Origin: Podaxis mareebaensis
Lineage: Eukaryota; Basidiomycota; Agaricomycetes; Agaricales; Agaricaceae
DNA: 30,496 bases
Assembly: GCA_018524725.1 (NCBI GenBank)
Contig: JAEUWP010000169.1
Coordinates: 1 to 30,496, forward strand
Direction: 5' to 3'
Below, piece after piece: positions 11,613 to 21,472 of this stretch. How positions within the stretch are numbered: position 1 is the first letter of the stretch; every line of letters begins with the position of its first letter. Below the pieces are notes generated by a model. It was not told the origin of the DNA and did not search any database. It was given only the letters and a program-made list of their open reading frames with translations. Both the position numbers and the translations under genes were made by a program.

Positions 11613-11954
11613 AGCTGTCATGCAAAAAGATGTCGCCGCTGAATAGCACAATCCATCGTCTCGCAATATCTGGATGTGTCGTACACGTAACCTGCACTAT
11701 CTCCGTCATTTTGTAAAGTTGCATCTAGTGCTTGAAGCATCTTAAGAAATGGCGGGTGTTGGTGATACTTTTGGATTTCCTATTTCAACCAATGCACGGA
11801 ACGAAGTCTGAACGTCATTCATATCTGAAGGTGAAGTTTAGGAGTTGTCTGTTATAACACAACAAGTATTCCACTAAGTAAGAAAGCAGAAAAGATAGGC
11901 CCCTGATTACGAAACACTTCAAGTTCCCTTCAACCGTTCGCCACGGGCCGACCG
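11613..11954. other. Intergenic stretch, nothing recognised
   Basis: About 340 bp between the weak small ORF and the GH3 relic. Only short shadow frames are present; no motif, repeat or regulatory element was recognised. Confidence 0.4.
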
Positions 11955-12240
11955 CTATTACCGTCGTACCAATAAACCCTGCGCTTCCACATCCCAAATA
12001 CTCGGATCATACTTGGATAAAGGCAAGGGGCTATCTTTCGCTTCTGCCCTGGCTTAACTTCCACGCTGTCAAATCCACGCAAAGCGGAGGGAGGCTCCCC
12101 AGAGGATTGGGGAAAATTGGTGTGGAGTTGGGGTATCTCGTCACCAGAGACGCCTCTAGTGCTCGTAATGGTGAAGGGCACCTCATATGCAGGACGGTGA
12201 AGCCAGAAAAGAGACATGTTGAAGATATTGGGGCACACTC
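11955..12240 (-). pseudogene. Fragment of GH3 beta-glucosidase (C-terminal fibronectin-III-like domain)
   Basis: Minus-strand translation gives VPFTITSTRGVSGDEIPQLH, then NFPQSSGEPPSALRGFDSVE and VKPGQKRKI. This is the signature of the Fn3-like domain at the C-terminus of glycoside hydrolase family 3 beta-glucosidases (VxGDExxQLY, PxxLRGFxxVxLxPG). Just downstream the match jumps by one base into another frame, LSKYDPSIWDVEAQG, which is the continuation of the same domain. No catalytic GH3 domain is visible upstream on this strand. It is therefore a truncated, frameshifted relic, not a working glucosidase. Extent is approximate. Confidence 0.72.
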
Positions 12241-12695
12241 CTCATTACCTCCATCTTACCTCTCACCAAATAGCGGCACGTACACCTCCCCATCCACCCT
12301 AAAAGACCAATTCGTTAATCTTCTGTTTCGAATGCAACAAGCGGCTGGGCTCAGACTTAAAACGTGGTAATTCACTAAGTTGTTCCTAGACAATGCAAGG
12401 TGATTGGGTGAACGCGTTAGTCGGGGATGGTAGAGAACGCAGGGCCAAATGCCCTGGCGCAATGTTGATTTTACATGCTAATTAAGTACAATTTGTCGTT
12501 TGAATTCGCGGTGGCACCTGTGGTTCCCCACTCCGACTCTTTATTAGGGGCGAAAGCATGTTGCTTTGCCTCACGTATTAGAACGCATCTTATGTAGCTC
12601 TCTCATTCGGTAGTCTAGTAGAGCTATAGTCTATATTAGGTCTACAGCGAAAGAATATCTATTGTGTGGTCTCTTTAAACAAATGTTATGCCTAC
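12241..12695. other. Intergenic stretch downstream of the aldo/keto reductase
   Basis: About 455 bp with only short overlapping frames on both strands. It includes the 3' flank of the minus-strand reductase. I found no upstream extension of the GH3 fragment and no repeat. Confidence 0.4.
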
Positions 12696-14343
12696 CTAGA
12701 TATGGCCAAAGATCTCCCGGGGCTTGTACGGTTCCTCCAACTCCTGGATCTCCTCTGGCGTCAAATTCACATTTACGGCGCCTATTCCCTCGTGAGCAAA
12801 CCTCCAAGACTCGGACTGATAAACACTTACCAAGAAGGTCATACAAATTGTCCAAAGAAGTCGTTCCAACAATTGGAGCCGTCACACCTGTAATTTGTGT
12901 TAATATGACATGCCTGGAATTGTCTCCTGTCTTGAGACTTTATCACTACTTACCAGGCTTACTCATGATCCACGCGACTGCAACCTGAGCCATGCTGATG
13001 CCCCTCTTCTTTGCAATTTTCTCAACGCTACGCGAGGCAATCAGTGACAGTCCCCATTAAACTCAAGTGTTGTGTGAGCACGAACCGACTAATAATTTCT
13101 TGAGTAGCCGGAGAGTCTAGGTTATATACATCCCGGTATTGATCAGTCTCCGTGCGTCTCGTAGCGGCAGCATTAAGTGGCTTGCAGAGGACTCCACGAG
13201 CAACTGGTGACCAAGGGATAGCACCAACCCCGAACCACTATAGGAAAAATTAATTGAAACGCCTGTTGGATGCTGGAAGACGAACCTTGAGCGTCGGGAA
13301 CATCTCGCGTTCTTCCTCCCTGTAGAGCAGATTATAGTGATTCTGCATGGAAATGAACGGGGTCAATTTGTTATTGATCGCATAGTCTTAAAACTGTGAG
13401 CTCGAGCTGCAAGGTGGGTGAGATAACTTGTAACATACTTTGCATTGCAGAGACTTTAAAGGGTAAGACAGTCATTCTTCAGTTATAATGCGACGTGCAG
13501 GCCACTGAAACCACTTACATTGCCAAGTGTGGCAGGAGGACATCCCAATATAACGAACATATCCAGCTTGGACAACATCGTGAAGTGCTTGCATCTGCCG
13601 AAATCAGTGAGTAAAACATTTATTTCTGTAAAATTGTGGATGCATACAGTCTCTTCAATCGGGGTCTCTGGGTCAAAACGGTGGCCTTCCGGAGTGTCAG
13701 TGTCACGGGAAGAGATTTAAGTGAGATATTCCTCGCACATTGGAGAACGTCAATGTAATCAAGCTGAAGTCTCTCCAAACTCTTCTTTACAGAGTCGAAG
13801 ATGTGCTTCCTGCTCAAGCCGTGCTGATTCACGTAACCTTTTTTGTCGGGATCCCCGAGGGACTCAAATCTGACGTTCGTGGTATGGCCAACAGGGAAGA
13901 ACACTTTGGTCATGACGACAATCTCGTCCCGCGGGAGGTTCAACTGTTTAATGGCCTTGCCGAGGATGACCTCCGAGACACCGTTCGAATATACCTGCAG
14001 CACATATCAACAAAAAATACCCAGCGGAAGTAACGAATACATACATTAGCTGTATCAAAGGTATTGATACCAGCATCATATCTGTTTGTTTCACAGTAAA
14101 AGTCAGTTGGGGATGTATGGACATCTCGAATAAACGTACGCTGCTTTGATATGTTTTATAGCTTCCTCTTCGGGGAGCACCCATCCTTCCCATTCCGGAC
14201 TACCATACGACATGCAACCGAGGATGATTTTGGAAACCTTGAGACCGGAGTTGCCCAAGCGGACTGTGGAAGTTTATTGAGCTGCATAAAGAGTCAATTG
14301 AGAATGCTTTACCGTAGGGCATCGTAATCTTTCTGTCTGTCAT
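12696..14343 (-). CDS. Aldo/keto reductase, NADPH-dependent
   Basis: Twelve exons in order of transcription: 14343-14313, 14263-14140, 14081-14045, 13994-13739, 13685-13648, 13594-13519, 13453-13439 (15-nt microexon), 13386-13286, 13237-13086, 13027-12954, 12887-12831 and 12781-12696. They join in phase to 348 aa. The fold is an (alpha/beta)8 barrel of the AKR superfamily. The start is LGNSGLKVSKIILGCMSYGS. All four catalytic residues are present: D61 (FDTANVY), Y66, K94 (VVMTKVFFP) and H151 (CHRFD). Also seen are GYVRYIGMSS, AIPWSPVARGVL, KKRGISMAQVAVAW and the cofactor-binding PIVGTTSLDNL. It resembles the fungal AKR group around aryl-alcohol dehydrogenase/YakC-like reductases. The substrate is unknown. 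The gene looks functional despite its fragmentation. Confidence 0.92.
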
Positions 14344-14486
14344 TGTGTAAGAGGTGAACAGGAGGGTGTTGGGAGGAAAGTGTGTAGTAGAAAGGGTATA
14401 TATACGCCCACAGGCGACAAATTCACGAAGTGTTCGCTATTTTTGTAGACATCAATGCAAGGCCGCAATTAATCAGCACGTCCTTT

Positions 14487-15120
14487 TCATTTCTCCGTAG
14501 CTTGCTTTGAGCTATTATTGGACTTGTAATTCACGTACGTTGGTCTTGCTTCATGAGTACGAATGCCCTCGGCGCCAATAATAACCGTTGAAGGGCTGGC
14601 AGCGGTCACTCGAACTCGAAGCCGAACGATTGCGTCAACCTCTTTCCCCTGAGAGTTCGGGCAGAATGCCTGATGCTCCATATAAAGACGCCGAAAGTTG
14701 AATGTGTCCGGTGCCTTCTAGAATACGCAAGAACGCTTGGGGTTAGCCATTTCAAATATTACAGAAATTCTAATGTCTCAAACCCGAACCGCTCGCAGAC
14801 AGGTCGGCCACAGATTGGATCTTGGGCCATCCCTCCGGTATGCCAGTCACTCCAGAACGGAATTGAAGCGGTTTTAGATCTAGCAGTTCACATATGCAAC
14901 CTGGAACCAAAAAGCAGGTCTTACAGTAATTGGGAATCTCAGGGTGCAACAATGATATGATACTTTCATTTGGATGGGTCGATGCAACGGTAATGGTACT
15001 TTCTTCTTTCTTTTTTACATGACAGGAGCTGTGGGGAAGGCGACTTAGTATGAGTAGGGTACATGTTAAAGCAACTAGAAGAGGAGGGAAGCTCTCGTAG
15101 CAGCTCGGTAGTCCTTCCAT
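14487..15120 (-). CDS. Orphan single-pass membrane protein
   Basis: Two exons, 15120-14812 and 14717-14487, separated by a 94-nt intron with GTGGCC donor, a CTAAC branch-like site and CTAG acceptor; phase 0, 179 aa. The N-terminus has one hydrophobic anchor (PLLVALTCTLLILSRL, about residues 13-28). The rest is soluble: HPNYCKTCFLVPGCICELLD with four close cysteines, WPKIQS joined to APDTFNFRRLYMEHQAF, then VDAIVRLRVRVTAASPSTVI and IGAEGIRTHEARPTYVNY. The last parts look like a beta-rich domain under selection, but I recognise no family. Without the intron, exon 1 would stop soon after, at GSGLRH. It sits just downstream of the XPF gene in the same orientation. Confidence 0.5.
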
Positions 15121-15233
15121 GCCATCAACACCTTTCTTTCTTCATAGTAAAGGGCTATCGATCCGCACGGATAAAGGACTCTCTTCTTCGCACCGATCCG
15201 ACTAATACCCTAACCGTGTGTCGTTCGGATTAA

Positions 15234-15555
15234 TGGAGTATTATTCCATCAGTTCATAACATCACCAAAATTCCTGACAATTCACCTACATATATTTTCT
15301 CTTCAAACGAACTTCGACAGTTGTTCGAAGACGCTTGGACTCGTGTGAATCCACCCTGGAGTAACCCAGATGATGTTACGATTGATTTTCGCGGTTTACA
15401 TCATGTCCCTGGCACCTACGAACCAAAGTCTATAAAGGAATCTGAAGACTTGGAAAGGGAGGAAATTGACTGTGGAGATACACGGCCCGGCGCGTCATGG
15501 CGTTGTGCAGCATCAACAGACGAATTAGGAGCCTTAGCACATCCCTCCCCGCCCA
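15234..15555 (+). other. Open frame without start codon
   Basis: A plus-strand frame is open from after a stop at 15231-15233 and includes protein-like segments (ELRQLFEDAWTRVNPPW, DDVTIDFRGLHHVPGTYEP), but it has no ATG. Beyond about 15555 it runs antisense through the last XPF exon, where its composition becomes Pro/His/Ser-rich shadow sequence. It may be an exon of an unseen gene, a relic, or chance. Not recognised. Confidence 0.25.
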
Positions 15556-18500
15556 CTACTCTCCCCTATGCAAAAACTCATAAAGGACCCTCCCTGGGCC
15601 AACACCAACCAACTCCTTCACATCCTCTTCACTCAACTCACACAGCTCCTTCACGCTCTTACACCTCCTCATCACTGCCACTGCCGTCCCACCACTCCCT
15701 GCAATCCCAGGTAAAGCCCTCATCAGCTCTTCCGCAACCGCATTTACACCCTTGCCCACCTCTGGATCCCCATCCGCACCAACCATGATCGCGCCAATGA
15801 CATCTGGTTCGGCCTGATTCGCTTTCAGGTCTGCGAAGATCTCAGCTGTTGCGTAGGGGGACGAGGACCAAATGATGCGCAGACGCGGGAAGGTGAGTGT
15901 GAGGAGAACGAGTTTTGCTTGAATCGTGGGTGCTGTTGTTGGTGGTGCCATGGGGTCTTCACCTGGGGTGAACGCGTTTCCGGGGTTTTTGCTTGCGTTG
16001 GTCTTCTTGGGATATTTGGTGGTCGGTTTGGTATAAGATTTCATGTCCGAAATGACCTAAACTTAAGTGTAAGCGGAGATGTACTTGGGTGGTGAGGGGC
16101 TCACCTCGAGCGAAAACGCTTTGTCTTCTTCGAATTCAATTAAAAGCACAGGGTGTTTATAGTGAACAGACATCAACTCGCACTGAGTATACCTGCGGAC
16201 CAACTTTCAACACCCCCAACCCCACAAGAAAAAAAATAACAGGAGCCAACGAGAAGGAAGCACTCACAACCGTCCACTGTTGAAACTCGATACCAAATCC
16301 GCCAAGCTTTTCCTCTCAACACAGATATCCGGTGTAAGTATATAATCCCCCACCGTCAAGGTAGCAGGCACGACCTGCACATTTGCGGCATGGAGCAAGG
16401 AAGGTAACGTCGAGCGGAACTCCCGCATGTCCACAATTACCTACCCTCATCATAAGCACTACTCCCCGTACTCTTGAGAAATAAAAACACCGGGAACGTA
16501 CCCTCGCAAGTTCCTTACTCAACTCCCGTCTCCCACCCGCGAGTCTCGTACTGATGGTTTTGATGACGCTCTCTCCACTGCCACTGCCCGGTTCTCGACG
16601 CTCTTCAAGCGTCAACAACATCGACTGGATCAAGCATAGCCATAAGCATTTCAAACGGGATGCATGAGGGAGCGAGACATACCCCGCGTTCCTTGACCAA
16701 TCTCTCGAACGCCTCCTTCTCTTTCCTAATCGCCGCGAGGTACCGATGCTCCTCGCATGAATTAGCATACACCATATGATACACCCGTACCGCAAGTCCA
16801 GGATATGAACTTCTGTAAACCTACGTCCCATGCCGGTGTCCTTGATTACTTTTCTTCAATTTACGAGGGGAAGTGCAGAAGCGTACCTCGACTCGCCGAA
16901 CAAATTCGACAGAAGGCTCGAACATCACAATGAACCTCGGCTGAATCTCTGCCAACATCCGGTCATCCGTATCATCCGAATATGCCCTAATTACGATCGT
17001 CTGTTCAGCTGCCAGCAACCCATAGGATTCCTCAAATTCAGATTGTGTGAGCAGATCGAGGTCAAAGTCGAGGTGATTGGAGGTCGACAGAGTCGCTGCT
17101 ACGTCGTTTTCCGTAACCCTGTTTTGTGTGAAGCCAAGTGAGGATAGATGAGTGAGGTGAAAGAAAGCGCATACAGTGGCATCATGTCCAATTTATCCAC
17201 ATCTATAACCTCTTTCTCTCCATTCCCTCCCGCGCTCCCACTCGCACCCCCAACGTTCCTCTCACCCGCTCCACCCCTACTCGGCGCACCACCTCTTACT
17301 CTTCTGCGACTCGCAGCTCTCTCCGCCCTCTCCCTATCCTTCTTCTTCAGCGCCTCGCTCACATTATCCTCCCTCTCCCTTTCTTTCTCTTTACCGTTCC
17401 GACCCACCTCCGAATTCGCTCCGGCGACATTTTTACGAAAATTAGGAGCACCAAGCCTTCCTCTCCACCTCAAATAGTCCCTCAACCTCTGTCTCATCAT
17501 CGCCCTTCCCTTCCGCCCAGCCCCAGCCTCCGGATCTATTGTATGCAAAAATTCTTGTATCAAATCACAACTCCTCGTGGACGATGTCATGACCAAAACT
17601 GTATCTGTCCCCTGTTGCGCAGCTGCACTCTTACTGGTAGAAAGGCGAATCGTTTCCGATTCGATTTCTAGTAAAATATCAGACAATAGATCCCATTTCG
17701 GTTGTTCTTCGAGTACTGGTTGGATTGATTTTGGTAGCCAGGACGGTCGATCCGCATCTTGTGCTTTCTCTTTTGCTTTGACGTTTCGGGTACCTTCGAG
17801 TTCGTCTAAAGCAGCCCATGCTTCTTCGTCGTCTACGTCGAGTACTTCTGGGTCCGTAACGGGCCTTTCTTTCGGAAGCTTGGAGGCGACAAAACATCGA
17901 CGTTTGGCAACTTTGAATATAACGTTCGCGGCGTCCGTAAGCAGCCATGGGGATTGGTGGACCTTGGGTCCGCCAGTTATGGAGGATGTGGTATTGGACT
18001 CGATGATAGTTTCGAGATATGCGTGAAAAGAGAGGGCGTCGTATGATAAGAGGTAGCTTGTACAAGTGCAAGTTCAGTGTTGATTAGGAGAGTGGTTGCG
18101 GCGGGAGGACGTACAAGAGGAGTTGGCGGAGGACCTTTAAATCGTTTATGAGTTGTTTCGTTTTTGGGCCGACTTTGTGCCACACTGGTGCGAGTTGGTA
18201 TCGGACGACGGCGTCGAATGAGCGGAAGTAGGCGTTTTCGACGTTGAGGTCGTCAAGGTCGAGCTGCAACCCTGTTAGGCTTAGATGTGCCTAGGAGTCA
18301 AGTAACACGTACATTCGTGTTGGAACGCTTGAGCTCCGAGAGTGTCGCAGACATACATTGGATTATGGCGTGATGGATTTCTGACATCGAGTCCGAGAGT
18401 GGTTGGGAAAGTTCGACGACGTCAGCACGTCGGCGTTCGAGGGACTTGTTGATATGCTCGTGGAATCTATTGGGCTGAATCAGGAACGTAACCCTTGCTT

Positions 18501-19184
18501 GGAAGGAACGGCATAAGGCCTACTACCGAGGATATAAATGCGCCCTCCGCAGCTGGAGCTCTTTCATGATATTCTTCAACGGCGACATTCCACTAGTAAT
18601 ATGTTCCGGTTGATCTGTGAACGCCTTCACAAAACCATTTCGATTCTTCTCACGGAAGAGGCGGACGATGAAGGCTTCTGAGACGAGGGGTGTAACCCTA
18701 AGTATTGCATCAACGAGGGAGAAGCAGCCAAGAGGCCTACGAACGTACTTTTCAGCATGGAGAATGAGCATGCCTGTAATCAAATGCGTCGGAATATCTC
18801 CTTGCAACATATCGACAACAAGAATCCGCGACGTTACAGAAATGAGTCCACCCTGCTTGTAAAGGTCCTGTCTGCGGACATTATATGCAACACACACCGT
18901 CGATGCATCTATACTCACCTGACTTTACTGGGCGTCTCATATCCCACAACGCGTAATCCAGGCTTTCGGCACCCCATAATCCCCAATTCCTCACCCATCG
19001 CGGACTCTTCCTCCGGCGTCGCGTTAACGAGCAACACAAGATTCTTGTTCGAGTCGTAGATCTTCATGAGCGTGCATACTATGCGCCGGAGCCCGAGCCC
19101 GCGCGCGAGGACGAGTAGATCGCTTGTTGCTGGGTCATGGACTTCCTCGAGAATAGATTTATGGAAGGGGAGGAGCGTCGACAT
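15556..19184 (-). CDS. RAD1: DNA repair endonuclease Rad1/XPF (ERCC4 family)
   Basis: Catalytic subunit of the Rad1-Rad10 (XPF-ERCC1) nuclease, which cuts 5' of lesions in nucleotide-excision repair and trims recombination and crosslink intermediates. Exons: 19184-18919, 18871-18749, 18697-18527, 18466-18313, 18263-18115, 18056-17175, 17118-16887, 16820-16683, 16624-16502, 16440-16268, 16192-16105 and 16056-15556; 999 aa, normal for Rad1. The degenerate SF2 helicase-like part starts [13 protein letters not shown] and contains [10 protein letters not shown] and [20 protein letters not shown] charged Arg/Gly-rich linker lies within exon 6. The nuclease has [16 protein letters not shown] (D750), [14 protein letters not shown] (D778, E788, R789, K790) and D794, i.e. 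an intact ERKxxxD. Then come [20 protein letters not shown] and a tandem HhH C-terminus ending [16 protein letters not shown]. Homology fixes the start at MSTLL. Confidence 0.97.
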
Positions 19185-19998
19185 TGTGGTCGGTGGTCGA
19201 CATACACTAATTAGCAGGATTAGGTCAGCCAGGGTACCCAACTTAGTATAGCATATATTTCATATATTTATGTTTGCACACCCAGGGGCCAGATATTTCA
19301 ATTCTTCTGCCTCTTCCTGGTGTTTCCCGCATTTTCAAGACATGTTCCTCCGTATCAAACGTCTCTATGTATATCCTTATCTGACTCGCGAACAAAACCT
19401 GACTCACGATGATTAGACGAATGTTCTAATTTTGCGCGTATCCGTAAGTCTTCTGTCACAAGCCCATGCATCGAATTCGGATGCGCAAGGTCGAGGCTGT
19501 TCTACTGAACGCTCTATCATTTAAACGGCAAAGTGGTGCAGGCACTAGCCTTGCTTCCTCATCCTCTTTCACGTCCCCAACGCAGACGGAACACACTTTT
19601 TGCCTTCCTACCCTATACTCTCATGCTACCAAAATGGCATCTTCCCCAACCCAATCAAAGACATTGGTTCTCAGCGCAAAGGCGCTTTCGCATTCTCAGT
19701 AAGTCCAGGATACGGCCCCTACAAACTTCTTAATGAATGTTTCTTTTCACCACATTCACGTTTTTTTTTCCGATTTTCAGAACCATTTATCAAAAATATC
19801 CATATCGCACACCGTCGCACAGGAAACAAACACCAACAACCCAACACTATTCCCTTACTCAGACTCTTTTACCAATGGCGACCTAAGAAGTCCCCAAAGG
19901 ACCCGGGGCAGGTGCGAGCTGGTACAAGGCGCGGGCCAGTTGGGACTCCTGATAATGAAGTTGCAAGAGCCGCCGCTTCAGCCCGTAGGAGTGACTCC
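19145..19998. repeat. Segmental duplication, copy 1
   Basis: This stretch starts inside XPF exon 1 and covers its upstream region. It recurs, diverged and with small indels, at 20109-21045. Shared landmarks in order are the XPF 5' end (GTCGACATTGTGGTCGGTGG), CCGTATCAAACGTCTCTAT versus CTGTATCAAACGTCTCTAT, GACGAATGTTCTAATTTTG, AAAGGCGCTTTCGC.TTCTCAG and CCGTAGGAGTGACT. Since copy 1 is attached to the intact gene, it is probably the source. Confidence 0.85.
19634..19886 (+). CDS. Two-exon short ORF within duplicated segment, copy 1
   Basis: ATG at 19634, a 65-nt exon ending TCTCA before GTAAGT, an 82-nt intron ending TTTCAG at 19780, and a second exon to TAA at 19886, giving 56 aa with a polar Thr/Gln-rich tail ending LTQTLLPMAT. 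The same donor, acceptor, second-exon length and stop are kept in the second copy (20717-20937), although the start codons are not equivalent. No family recognised. It may be the 5' end of a lost or longer gene transcribed divergently from XPF, or non-coding. Confidence 0.25.
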
Positions 19999-20104
19999 AT
20001 GATGGGAAGGAGGAGAAAAATTCCTAGGAACGCCTCATTCCAAGGAGATTGGACGTTTTAGTCCTGTAGATCTGTCCTTCCTTTTGTGTCCTCATTGCGG
20101 AAGG

Positions 20105-20146
20105 TCTCCTCGAGGATGGATTTGTGGAAGGGGAGAAGCGTCGACA
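20105..20146 (-). pseudogene. Broken copy of XPF/RAD1 first exon
   Basis: On the minus strand an ATG at 20146 reads [14 protein letters not shown], identical to the first 14 residues of the XPF protein. The match then ends and unrelated sequence follows. Flanking upstream sequence also matches the XPF promoter region. It cannot make a nuclease. Confidence 0.85.
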
Positions 20147-21045
20147 TTGTGGTCGGTGGTCGACATACACTAATCAGCAGGATTGGGTACCCACTCAGAA
20201 TGCTTGTACGCTCGAGGACCAGACATTTCAATCCTTCTACCATCTCCTGTTGTTTCTCATATCGCTGAGCTATGTTCCGCTGTATCAAACGTCTCTATAT
20301 ACATTCTTATCGGACTCGTGAACAAAGCTTGACTCAATGACTAGACGAATGTTCTAATTTTGTGTGCATCCGTAAGTATGCCATCCACGAACCCGTGCGT
20401 CGAGCTCAGACGGACATATTTCGCCTCGTGTTCGACGCGAGTCAGCTGGGAGAACCCCAAAAAACATCCCACGTCTAGAATGTCCAAGTTCTTGCAACTA
20501 CCATTCCTGGGGTACTCTGGCGTCAGCTTCAGATGTGTAGGCTGAGACTATTCTAGTGACGCCTTATTACTTTAAATGGCAAAGTATTGTAGATACTAGC
20601 CTTGCTCCCATGTCCTCTTTATCACGTCCCAAAGAACAAGAAACACTCTTTCCACCCACTTGTCTCACACTCTCACTGGTATCAAAGCGTCACTTTCCCC
20701 GCTCCAACTAAAGGCAATGGCTCCCACCGCAAAGGCGCTTTCGCGTTCTCAGTAAGTCCAGACCACGGCACCTGGAAACTTTTTTGAAAAATGTTTCTTT
20801 TACCCTCTCCTCATATTCACGTCGTATTCAGAACCATCTATCCAAGCATATCCATGTTGCAAACCGTTGCACAACCCACGGCGCCAGCAACCCAACGCCA
20901 TTCCCTTACTCAGAGCCTTTTATCAATGGCAACCTAAGAAGTTCCAAAGGGACCCGGGGCGGGTGCAAGCTGATACGAGGCGCAGCTAGGGGCCCTGGAT
21001 AACGGAGCTTCAACAGCCGCCGCTGCAATCCGTAGGAGTGACTGT
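20109..21045. repeat. Segmental duplication, copy 2
   Basis: Diverged second copy of 19145-19998, in the same orientation and offset by about 964 bp at its left end and about 1,047 bp at its right end, which reflects internal insertions in copy 2. It begins with the XPF exon 1 fragment and ends at CCGTAGGAGTGACTGTC, where a fragment of the F-box gene begins. Confidence 0.85.
20717..20937 (+). CDS. Two-exon short ORF within duplicated segment, copy 2
   Basis: The counterpart of the 56-aa ORF in copy 1. Exon 20717-20751 ends at the same TCTCA before GTAAGT, an 80-nt intron ends TTCAG at 20831, and the 106-nt second exon ends at the equivalent TAA (LTQSLLSMAT), giving 46 aa. Conservation of splice sites and stop over many substitutions is suggestive but not proof of coding. 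Confidence 0.22.
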
Positions 21046-21215
21046 CACTTATCGGGGGGTCGTCTGAAATTCGTCACGCTCTTCTTCGTCCTCCGGGCAA
21101 CGTGTCATCCGGGCCTTTCCGCTTCGTTTATCCCACATTACTCGTCGGTGGAGAAGATTGTCTCTTCCTTTGGGATGTTCGCATGGGAGGACTTGTAGAA
21201 CATATGACCAGTATC
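21046..21215 (+). pseudogene. Fragment duplicated from the F-box/WD-like gene
   Basis: About 170 bp closely match 24003-24180 of the intact F-box gene. The reading includes FRFVYPTLLVGG, then FLWDVRMGGLVEH, versus FRFVYPTLLVGG and FWDVRTGRLVEH in the parent. A deletion and frame disruption occur near the left edge (the TCGTCTGAAATTCGTCACGCTC region). No F-box or further exons accompany it. Confidence 0.85.
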
Positions 21216-21472
21216 CAGAAAACAGCTATTAGATGGCTATCCAATGCTCATAATGACATGGCTGACAGATGGTTGATAGAACGCTGTTGCCTTGAGTTCC
21301 CGATGGACACAGCCTTCAAATTTCACCCTCAGGTAATTTAATTTAGGTACATATGTAACAGCTTGTTTATTCCTATCACCTTACTTTTAGCTTAAGTGAT
21401 CTCTGAATACCGAAATGCTCATATAGCGCACCGTCATTTATCTGAACTTCTGCCACGACCTTTCCACAAGTG

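Noticed and set aside
15556..15788. Plus-strand Pro/His/Ser-rich extension of the frame from 15321
   Set aside because: It lies opposite the XPF HhH region, and its composition is that of an antisense shadow.
17148..17477. 109-codon plus-strand ORF rich in Leu, Ser and Pro
   Set aside because: It is the antisense of the charged linker in XPF exon 6. The XPF frame has clear homology, so this is a shadow.
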